The position numbers and the translations under genes are program-made. Below the pieces are notes generated by a model, which saw only the letters and a program-made list of their open reading frames with translations, had not been told where the DNA came from and did not search any database. A DNA stretch of 38,183 nucleotides from CAYNQN01 sp964530525 (GTDB lineage Bacteria; Actinomycetota; Acidimicrobiia; Acidimicrobiales; Acidimicrobilacustridaceae). This document shows positions 15,526-22,008 of this stretch, piece by piece. Every line of letters begins with the position of its first letter. The first letter of the stretch is position 1. The stretch covers positions 1 to 38,183 of the forward strand of contig CAZHBH010000014.1 of assembly GCA_964530525.1 (NCBI GenBank). Reading direction: 5' to 3'.

Positions 15526-16599
15526 CTATCCGATCGCCTGGTCGTAGAAGGACATGTCGACCCGCTCGTCGTATCCCCACGTGGGGTTGGCGGGGTCGAT
15601 GAACTCGAGGCCTCCGTTCTTGAAGAACTCGATGTTGGCCGTCCACCCGTCGGGCGAGATGTACCCGTCGTTGGGGGCGAAGGCGTACTTCTGGAACTCG
15701 ATCAGCTCGGCCAGCTTCTGGCCACCGAACGTCGCCCACTCGGAGTTCTGGGTCATGAGTTCGGCCAGCTCGGTCTCGCTGGAGGAGTTGATCAGCTCGA
15801 GGCCCTTGTTGTACGCCCGGAGGAAGCGCACCATCACGTCGCTGCGGGAGTTGAGGTTGTCGGACATCCCCCACAGGGCGCCCTCGATGATGTCGGTCGG
15901 CACGCTCGAAGGCAGGGAGGCCTCGTTGCGGGGGTCGACGATCAGCTTGAAGGTGCCGTCGTTGATGCCCTGCGCCAGCGAGCCGTAGGCGGCGACGGCG
16001 CAGTCGACGTTGCCCGACTGGGTGGCCGCGATGATCGTCGGGTAGTCCTGGAACGGAACGATCTCGTAGTCGGCGTCGTAGGCGCTCTCGTACAGCGTGG
16101 CCCACGCGTACACCGCAGAGCCGACGTTCAGCGTGCCCACCCGGGAGCACCCTGAGGGCTCGGTGATGTCACCGGTGCCCACCATGAAGCCGGACGTGCC
16201 GCCACCGAGGTTGCCGTAGATGATCGAGGTCTGCTTGCCCTCCCGCACGGGGACGAAGGCCGACGACGTGCCCAGCAACGCCAGGTCGGCCTGCCCGGAC
16301 ACGAGGAGGTTGACCACGTTCGATCCGGCGACGTTCAGGTTGACGTCGAGGTTCTCGTCGTCGAAGAAGCCGGCTTCCTGGGTCACGTACGCCTGGGTGA
16401 AGACCGGGTCCAGCGCACCGACCGCCACCGTCACGGAGGCACGCGCGGGACCCGAGCTGCCCCCCGCGGAGGTGTCGCTGCTGGACGAGTCCCCACCGCT
16501 GCTGCAAGCCGCTCCCAACAGGGCGAGTGCGAGCGCCATGGCGCCGAGCACCCCCCACCTGGAACGGACGATGGTCGACGAGTCCCTACCTGTTCCCAT
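15526..16599 (-). CDS. Substrate-binding lipoprotein of the ABC importer (NMT1/THI5-like)
   Basis: Extracytoplasmic lipoprotein of 357 residues. A hydrophobic signal segment ends in a lipobox LLGAAC (Cys at 32 from the chosen start), followed by a Ser/Gly linker. The mature domain begins VTVAVGALDPVFTQAYVTQEAGFF and shows the two-lobe NMT1-like pattern, with GQADLALLGTS and the helix-strand units expected for binding small oxidised organic anions. ATG at 16599 is preferred because AGAGGAG lies seven bases upstream; a TTG at 16620 is possible. It is the first gene of a five-gene operon (lipoprotein, ATPase, permease, racemase, acetoacetyl-CoA synthetase). The ligand cannot be predicted from sequence. 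Confidence 0.9.
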   Translation of the reverse strand: MGTGRDSSTIVRSRWGVLGAMALALALLGAACSSGGDSSSSDTSAGGSSGPARASVTVAVGALDPVFTQAYVTQEAGFFDDENLDVNLNVAGSNVVNLLVSGQADLALLGTSSAFVPVREGKQTSIIYGNLGGGTSGFMVGTGDITEPSGCSRVGTLNVGSAVYAWATLYESAYDADYEIVPFQDYPTIIAATQSGNVDCAVAAYGSLAQGINDGTFKLIVDPRNEASLPSSVPTDIIEGALWGMSDNLNSRSDVMVRFLRAYNKGLELINSSSETELAELMTQNSEWATFGGQKLAELIEFQKYAFAPNDGYISPDGWTANIEFFKNGGLEFIDPANPTWGYDERVDMSFYDQAIG

Positions 16600-16660
16600 C
16601 CTGCTGCTCCTCTTGCTCAATGCCCCTGATGATGAGCGATCGGGCGGTCAGCCCCACCGG

Positions 16661-16703
16661 GAACTATCCCGGCATTTCATAAGATTTATCATAACGAACT
16701 ATC
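16661..16703. promoter_or_regulatory. Promoter/operator region of the importer operon
   Basis: Within the 150-base gap between the lyase gene and the importer operon, an AT-rich core (TTATCATAA, 16686-16694, itself an odd palindrome) is flanked by two copies of GAACTATC at 16661-16668 and 16696-16703. On the minus strand the core reads TTATGATAA and could supply a -10 element about 90 bases before the lipoprotein ATG. The TTATCAT word recurs in other promoter regions of the block. Confidence 0.45.
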
Positions 16704-16749
16704 TGAGACGAGGCAAGGGTCACATCGCCCCTCGACGAGGAAGCCAGGG

Positions 16750-17733
16750 TCACGTGGCCTCCAACCCGGGGCCTGCCCGCAGGACCTGGCTCCTGAGCGG
16801 CGTACCCATGACCTCCTCGACCTTGGCTCCCAACCTGAGCACCTCGGCTGGGCCTATCCCCGTCTCGATCCCCATCTGCGCCAGCACCGAGACCAGGTCC
16901 TCCATGACCACGTTCCCCGTCTCCCCCACGTGCCCGTGCTCCACCGACCTCGGCTCTCCACCGATCCCGCCGAGGGCTGCGTCGGCCGCGGACACGCCGG
17001 CGGCGAACGTGGCGAGGGTGTTCGCCAGGCCACGGCCACGGGTGTCGTGGAAGTGGGCGATGAGCTGGACGCCCTCCAGTCGCAGTGCGGCCTCGGAGAA
17101 GAGCCGGTGGGCCGCCAGCGGGTCCGCCAGGCCGGTGGAGTCCGACAGCATGATCCGGTCGATCCCCATCGAGGCGATCTCCTCGGCCAGCCCCAGGACC
17201 CTCTCCGAGGAGACCCGGCCCTCCATGGGGCAGCCGAACGACGTGGCCACGGCGACCACCAGCTCCAGGCCAGCCGGTGCCGCCATCTGCTGGGTGGCCC
17301 GGATCTCGTCGAGCTGGGCGGCCACGCTCTTGCGCAGGTTCGCCTGGTTGTGCGTCTCGCTCGCCGAGACCGGCATGCCGATGCTGGTCACGACGCCCTG
17401 GGCCTCCGGCATCGCCAGGAGGCGCTCCGCGCCGCGCACGTTGGGCACGAGCACGCGCACCTTCACGCCCGCCGGCGGATGGAGCCGGCTCAGCAGCTCG
17501 GGGAGGTCGGCGAACTGCGGCGTGGTGCGGGCGGGCACCACCGCGCCCACCTCAACCTCTGCGTATCCCGACCGGAGCATCTCGTCGAGCAGGGACGCCC
17601 GGGCCTCCATCGGGAGGGGCTCCTCCCACGACTGGATGCCGTCGCGGCCCCAGCACTCGCACAGGTCGATCCTCTCGGGAAGGGAGAGGGGGGCTGTGCC
17701 CACGTCTTCAGCTCCTCGTCCGGTGGCCTTCAT
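16750..17733 (-). CDS. HMG-CoA lyase-like DRE-TIM metallolyase homologue
   Basis: Protein of 327 residues with the HMGL-like TIM barrel. Metal and substrate residues are present: R30-D31 in WGRDGIQ, C168 in SFGCPMEGRV, D198 in LSDST, and H227 and H229 in AHFHDTRG. The classical catalytic Cys of HMG-CoA lyase (in GLGGCPYA) is replaced by E260 in GGIGGEPRS, so the enzyme may cleave a related 3-hydroxyacyl-CoA or work differently. The HMG-CoA reaction gives acetyl-CoA and acetoacetate, and acetoacetyl-CoA synthetase is encoded downstream, which fits. The ATG overlaps the CoA-transferase stop (ATGA). It is third gene of an ACAD/CoA-transferase/lyase operon. Family confident, substrate uncertain. 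Confidence 0.85.
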   Translation of the reverse strand: MKATGRGAEDVGTAPLSLPERIDLCECWGRDGIQSWEEPLPMEARASLLDEMLRSGYAEVEVGAVVPARTTPQFADLPELLSRLHPPAGVKVRVLVPNVRGAERLLAMPEAQGVVTSIGMPVSASETHNQANLRKSVAAQLDEIRATQQMAAPAGLELVVAVATSFGCPMEGRVSSERVLGLAEEIASMGIDRIMLSDSTGLADPLAAHRLFSEAALRLEGVQLIAHFHDTRGRGLANTLATFAAGVSAADAALGGIGGEPRSVEHGHVGETGNVVMEDLVSVLAQMGIETGIGPAEVLRLGAKVEEVMGTPLRSQVLRAGPGLEAT

Positions 17734-19007
17734 CCACAGAAGGCGCCTGGGTTGTCGTGCACGTAGCGACGCAGCTCGTCACGGTGCTCGGGTGCCGCTA
17801 TCTCCGCGATGACCAGGGCGCGCTCGCGCGCCGAGAGCCCGTCGAGGGCGGCCTCCCCGTGCTCGGTGACGACGCGCCGGGTGAAGGTGCGACCGACCGA
17901 GACCGGTCCCGAGATCCTGGGGACGATGCGCGACCTGCCCGAACGGGTCTCGGCGCGCAGCATGAGCACCGACTGGGCGGAGCTGGAGGCGGCCGTGGCC
18001 GAGAGGAAGTCGATGGCGCCTCCCACGCTTCCGGCCTGGGCGCCGCCCAGCAGCTCCAGGTTCGCCTGGCCGAACAGGTCGACCTCGAGGGCGGAGCCCA
18101 GCACCACGAGCTGCTCGGTTCCCACGAGGTGCTCCAGGCCGTGGGTCCTGCGGCCGTCGGCCATAACGATCGACGGGTTCCGGTGGACGTGCTCGTACAG
18201 CTCGGTCGAACCCACCACCTCGCCCACGAGGCCCGAGGGCCGGGTGGTGGAGCACGCTCCGCTCGAGACGAGCTCGAGGTAGGAGTCGGTGAGCATGGAG
18301 AGCTGCTGGAGGTCCCGTCGCCCCAGGCTCGCCAGCGCCGAGACCACCGCCGCAGGGAGGGTTCCCACGCCCACCTGCAGGCACGACCCGTCGCCGATGG
18401 TGGCGGCGACGGCGGTCGCCATCTCGCGGTCCACCTCGTCGGCCGGGCGCTCGGGGAACGTGGGCAGCAGCTCGTCGGACTCGACCACCACGTCGAAGCG
18501 CGAGATCGGCACCTCGCTGTCGCCGAAGGTGTAGGGCATGCGGGGGTTCACCACCGCGATGGCCCTCTCCGCCCGCTCCAGGGCCACCGACGTGTAGCTC
18601 ACGCTGGTGCCGAGGCTGCACATGCCGTCGGGCCCAGGCGGCGCCACCTGCACCAGGACCACGTCGATGGGCTGGTTCGCCAGCATCCTCACCACCTGCG
18701 CCCAGCTGAGGGGGAGGTACTCGAGGCGGGTGGGATCCAGGGAGCGGCCGAGCAGGGCCGAGGGCATGAACCACGTGCGGAAGCCGAAGGCCTCCCTGGG
18801 ATGGTCGAGGAACGGGTAGCCGTCGAGCATCACGCCACCCACGAAGGTGACGCCTTCCAGCTCGGAGGCCCGGTCGCAGATCGCGGCCACCAGGCCCGCC
18901 GGTTCCGCCGACAGCGCTCCGAGCACCACGACGTCACCCGAGCGTATGGATGCGGCCGCTTCTTCGACCGTCGCCGTGGCCACCGAAGGGCGCAGGGCGC
19001 TGCTCAT
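17730..19007 (-). CDS. Acetyl-CoA hydrolase/4-hydroxybutyrate CoA-transferase family protein
   Basis: Protein of 425 residues with the two-domain Cat1/4-hydroxybutyrate CoA-transferase fold. Visible signatures are VQVAPPGPDGMCSLGTSVSYT (around 120-139), the Gly-rich LQVGVGTLPAAV at 210-221, and GSALEVDLFGQANLE at 305-319. The catalytic Glu normally sits in an H-[ST]-E-[ML]-x-x-D-G segment; the aligned segment here is QLSMLTDSYLELV, with S237 at that position. CoA transfer by the usual glutamyl-CoA mechanism is therefore doubtful. It could act as a thioesterase, use another residue, or be non-catalytic. It lies 13 bases after the ACAD gene and overlaps the lyase gene by four bases. Confidence 0.82.
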   Translation of the reverse strand: MSSALRPSVATATVEEAAASIRSGDVVVLGALSAEPAGLVAAICDRASELEGVTFVGGVMLDGYPFLDHPREAFGFRTWFMPSALLGRSLDPTRLEYLPLSWAQVVRMLANQPIDVVLVQVAPPGPDGMCSLGTSVSYTSVALERAERAIAVVNPRMPYTFGDSEVPISRFDVVVESDELLPTFPERPADEVDREMATAVAATIGDGSCLQVGVGTLPAAVVSALASLGRRDLQQLSMLTDSYLELVSSGACSTTRPSGLVGEVVGSTELYEHVHRNPSIVMADGRRTHGLEHLVGTEQLVVLGSALEVDLFGQANLELLGGAQAGSVGGAIDFLSATAASSSAQSVLMLRAETRSGRSRIVPRISGPVSVGRTFTRRVVTEHGEAALDGLSARERALVIAEIAAPEHRDELRRYVHDNPGAFCG

Positions 19008-19020
19008 GGTCGGCCTGGCC

Positions 19021-20223
19021 TCAGTACGACCTGGGGAGGCCGAGGATCTGCTCCCCGATGTAGCACTTGATCAGCTCGGGAGACACCGGGGCGATGCGGG
19101 TCAGCTTCACCTCTCTCCAGAGTCGCTCCACGTCGTACTCCTTGGCGTAGCCGAAGCCGCCGAGGGTCTGCATGGCGACGTCCGCAGCCTCGAAGCCGTA
19201 CTCCGCGCCGTAGAGCTTCGAGATGTTCGCCTCTGCCGCGCAGGGCTGACCCCTGTCGTACATGGCCGCGCCCCGCTCCACCATCAGCCACGCCAGCTCG
19301 AGCTTGGCGTAGCACTCGGCCAGCGGGAACTGGATCCCCTGGTTCATCCCGATCGGGCGGCCGAAGACGTTGCGCTGCTTGGCGTAGTCGACCGCCAGGC
19401 GCAGGGCGGCCCTCCCGATCCCGACCGCCTCGGCCGCCACCAGGAGTCGCTCGGGGTTGAGGCCGTCGAGCAGGAGCCTGAACCCCTTGCCCTCCTCACC
19501 CACCCGATCGGAGTCGGGCACTACGAGGTCGTCGATGAACAGCTCGTTGGAGTCGACGGCCGCCCGGCCCGTCTTCGGGATCTCCTTCACGTCGATGCGC
19601 GACCTGTCGAGGTCGGTGAAGAACAGGGTGAGGCCGTCGGTGCGGCGCTCGCAGTCCTCCTTGGCCCGGGTGCGGGCGAGCAGGAGGATCTTGTCGGCCA
19701 CCTGAGCCGTGGAGATCCACACCTTGCGACCCGATATGACCCAGTCGTCCCCCTGGCGCCGGGCACTGGTGGTGATGCTCGTCGTGTCCAGGCCGGCGTC
19801 GGGCTCCGTCACGCCGAAGGCCACCTTCATCCGGCCGTCGGCGACCTTCGGCAGCACCTCCTGCTTCATCTCGTCGCTGCCGTGCTTGACCACCACGTTC
19901 ACGCCGAACACGTTCATGTGTATTGCGCTGGTGCCGCTCAGGCCCGCCCCCGACCTGGCCACGGCCTCGAGCACCACCGCTGCCTCGGAGATCCCCCTTC
20001 CGGAGCCTCCGTAGGCCTCGGGGATGACGATCCCCAGCCACCCCTGGTCGGCGGCGAAGTCGAAGAACTCGTGGGGGAACTTCCCGGTGGCGTCCAGGTC
20101 GCGCCAGTACGGGAGCGGGAAGCGATCGGTCAGCGACCGGTAGACGACGTCTCCCAGCTCGGTGCGCACCTCCGCATCCAGCTCCGCCCCGAGCCCTCCT
20201 TGCTGGTACGTCGTCGAAACCAC
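19021..20223 (-). CDS. Acyl-CoA dehydrogenase with isovaleryl-CoA-dehydrogenase-type catalytic Glu
   Basis: Flavoprotein of 400 residues with AFGVTEPDAGLDTTSI (135-150), GRKVWISTA (165-173) and QTLGGFGYAKEYDVERLWRE near the C-terminus. The usual medium-chain catalytic Glu (in YEGT) is Pro here, but E258 in GLNPERLL matches the GLxxER position used by isovaleryl-CoA and long-chain dehydrogenases, suggesting a branched or bulky acyl-CoA. It would introduce the double bond upstream of hydration and lyase cleavage. The GTG start at 20223 has AGGAG seven bases upstream. First gene of the ACAD/CoA-transferase/lyase operon and divergent from enoyl-CoA hydratase 1, with shared AT-rich promoter DNA. 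Electron acceptor genes (ETF) are not in the window. Confidence 0.9.
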   Translation of the reverse strand: MVSTTYQQGGLGAELDAEVRTELGDVVYRSLTDRFPLPYWRDLDATGKFPHEFFDFAADQGWLGIVIPEAYGGSGRGISEAAVVLEAVARSGAGLSGTSAIHMNVFGVNVVVKHGSDEMKQEVLPKVADGRMKVAFGVTEPDAGLDTTSITTSARRQGDDWVISGRKVWISTAQVADKILLLARTRAKEDCERRTDGLTLFFTDLDRSRIDVKEIPKTGRAAVDSNELFIDDLVVPDSDRVGEEGKGFRLLLDGLNPERLLVAAEAVGIGRAALRLAVDYAKQRNVFGRPIGMNQGIQFPLAECYAKLELAWLMVERGAAMYDRGQPCAAEANISKLYGAEYGFEAADVAMQTLGGFGYAKEYDVERLWREVKLTRIAPVSPELIKCYIGEQILGLPRSY

Positions 20224-20300
20224 CCGTCAGCTCCTCTCCTTGCGGCGGCCGGGTCGCCTTCCGCACCCGACCATCGTAAGTGGCCCTAATTCCTACAGTC

Positions 20301-20325
20301 AATTATCATGGTAATGAGGATAATT
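20301..20325. promoter_or_regulatory. Symmetrical operator/promoter between ACAD and enoyl-CoA hydratase 1
   Basis: AATTATC (20301-20307) and GATAATT (20319-20325) form a perfect seven-base inverted repeat with an 11-base spacer. Inside it TCAT/ATGA (20306-20309 and 20314-20317) forms a second dyad. The element lies midway between two divergent starts. Each arm also reads GATAAT in the direction of a gene, so it may be two facing -10 elements, an operator, or both. Confidence 0.5.
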
Positions 20326-20361
20326 CGGATAGCAAGGTCGACTACGGCAAGAGAGGACCAC

Positions 20362-21144
20362 ATGGACGAGCTCGTGCTGGTCAGGCGCTCGGGCCCGGCT
20401 GCAGAGATCACGATCAACCGCCCCGAGAGGCGCAACGCCCTCACCTTCGACACCATCGAGGCCCTCAGATCGGCCCTCGCTGGGGCCGCGTCGGACCCCG
20501 AGGTGCGAGCGGTGGTGCTGACCGGAGCGGGCGAGTCGGCGTTCTGCTCGGGTGCCGACCTGGGCGGGATCGAAGGGGGCGACATCGGCGTGCTGGCGGC
20601 GCACGAGGGCCGAGGTCAGCTCGCAGCGCTCTTCGACGACCTGTGGGAGCTCGGGAAGCCCACCATCGCCAAGGTCCGCGGGTACGCCCTGGCAGGAGGC
20701 TTCGGCCTGGCCCTGGCCTGTGACTTCGTGATCGCGACAGACGACGCCACCTTCGGCACGCCCGAGGTGGACGTGGGCCTCTGGCCCTACATGATCACCA
20801 TCCCGATCCTCCGGTCGATGGCGCCGAAGGTGGCCCTCGACCTGATGCTCACGGGCAGGAGGGTGGATGCCGCCGAAGCCCTGAGGATCGGCTTCGTGAA
20901 CGACGTGGTGGAGCCCGATCGCCTCGACGACCGAGTCGACGAGCTCGTCTCGTCGCTTGCCCGCAAGTCGCCCACGGCGATCAAGCTGGGGCGCACCGCC
21001 TTCTACAGCGTCCTCGACGTCCCGGCAGCCCAGGCGCTCCCCCACCTGCATGGGATGCTCTCGGTGGCAGCCGCCACCGAGGACGCCGCGGAGGGGATCA
21101 AGGCCTTCGAGCAGAGGCGCAAGCCAGACTGGCCTGGGCGCTAG
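20362..21144 (+). CDS. Enoyl-CoA hydratase/isomerase family protein (crotonase 1)
   Basis: Crotonase-fold protein of 260 residues. The oxyanion-hole segments are AFCSGADLGG (60-69) and GYALAGGFGLALACD (107-121). Of the two catalytic glutamates of rat crotonase, the first (E144) is Gly115 and the second (E164) is kept as E135 in FGTPEVDVG. This pattern is seen in isomerases and some hydratases, so the exact reaction is open. ATG at 20362 follows GAGAGGA (20351-20357); the ATG at 20314 and GTG at 20308 in frame lie inside the promoter dyad and are rejected. It is a single gene, divergent from the ACAD operon, and ends before the convergent regulator gene. Confidence 0.88.
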   Translation: MDELVLVRRSGPAAEITINRPERRNALTFDTIEALRSALAGAASDPEVRAVVLTGAGESAFCSGADLGGIEGGDIGVLAAHEGRGQLAALFDDLWELGKPTIAKVRGYALAGGFGLALACDFVIATDDATFGTPEVDVGLWPYMITIPILRSMAPKVALDLMLTGRRVDAAEALRIGFVNDVVEPDRLDDRVDELVSSLARKSPTAIKLGRTAFYSVLDVPAAQALPHLHGMLSVAAATEDAAEGIKAFEQRRKPDWPGR

Positions 21145-21169
21145 GGCCCCGGCCGACCCGGCGGAGGGC

Positions 21170-21922
21170 TCAGGTCCAGTCGACGACCTTGTCGACCTGC
21201 GCTGGGTTGCGCGCCTCGAAGTCGCTCACGAAGCTCTCCATGTGCCTGCGCATCCAGCGCTCTGCCGCCGCCGCGTCGCTGTTGGCGATGGCGGAGGCGA
21301 TCTTCTCGTGGGTCTTCAGCACCTCCCGGTTCTCCTCCGCCGAGAGGGTGACCAGCGAGTAGGTGGTGAAGATCTCCTCGAAGGAGCTGCCGATGAGGGC
21401 GAGCACCTTGTTGCGGGACATCTGCCCGACGAGGTCGTGGAACTCGAGCGACAGCTGCACCAGCTCGTCGACGTCGCTGGACCCGCGCGTCCGCACCAGC
21501 AGCTCGGCCATGAGCTCCACCTCGACCTCGGTCCGCTTCTGGGCAGCCAGCCGTGCCATCGTGGGCTCGATGACGAGGCGTGCCTCGGCCAGGTCGCCGA
21601 AGGTCGCTCCCGTCACCTCGTAGTAGAAGGTCGCCGTCCGGCCGAAGTCGGACGCATCGACCTCGCCCAGGCGTGGCCCGCCGCTGGGCCCCGGCTTGAT
21701 GGTGATGAGGCCGTAGACCTCGAGGATCCGCAGGGCCTCTCGAAGGGTTCCCCTGCTGACGTCGTACTGCTTGACCATGGAGGCCTCTGTGGGCAGCGGG
21801 CTCCCCGGCTCCATCCCACGCGCGACCGTGGCGCGAACGATGTCGCGCGCCACCTGCTCGGATCGCTTCAGGTTGCGGGCCATCGGTCGGTGGCCGAAGA
21901 ACGCAGGTTCGCTGCCAGCCAC
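21170..21922 (-). CDS. GntR-family transcriptional regulator, FadR/FCD subfamily
   Basis: Regulator of about 250 residues. A winged helix-turn-helix (about 20-85) contains SPLPTEASMVKQYDVSRGTL and REALRILEVYGLITI. The C-terminal FCD domain (about 100-235) has the metal/ligand-binding pattern FHDL, KTHEKI and RRHMESF. FCD regulators usually sense an organic acid or acyl-CoA and repress the genes for its use. GTG at 21922 is preferred because GGAGGGAAGAGG precedes it; ATG at 21964 and ATG at 21883 are in frame. It is the last gene of the VOC-to-CoA-transferase operon, so it is probably the local repressor or activator. Its operator cannot be proved from sequence. Confidence 0.9.
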   Translation of the reverse strand: MAGSEPAFFGHRPMARNLKRSEQVARDIVRATVARGMEPGSPLPTEASMVKQYDVSRGTLREALRILEVYGLITIKPGPSGGPRLGEVDASDFGRTATFYYEVTGATFGDLAEARLVIEPTMARLAAQKRTEVEVELMAELLVRTRGSSDVDELVQLSLEFHDLVGQMSRNKVLALIGSSFEEIFTTYSLVTLSAEENREVLKTHEKIASAIANSDAAAAERWMRRHMESFVSDFEARNPAQVDKVVDWT

Positions 21923-21976
21923 TTCTACCTCTTCCCTCCAGCCCGATGCCCTCGCCACCACCAACCGGGTGCAAGG

Positions 21977-22008
21977 TAAACCAAAGGTACAAATCTAACC
22001 AAAGTAAC
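21977..22008. repeat. Direct repeat TAAACCAAAGGTAC / TAACCAAAGTAAC before the gntR start
   Basis: Two similar 13-14-base units at 21977-21990 and 21996-22008, about two helical turns apart, lie across the end of the CoA-transferase gene and upstream of gntR. They contain GGTT/AACC elements of the kind FadR-type regulators bind. They could be an autoregulatory site inside the operon. They do not resemble the AT-rich motif at the other promoters. Confidence 0.4.
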
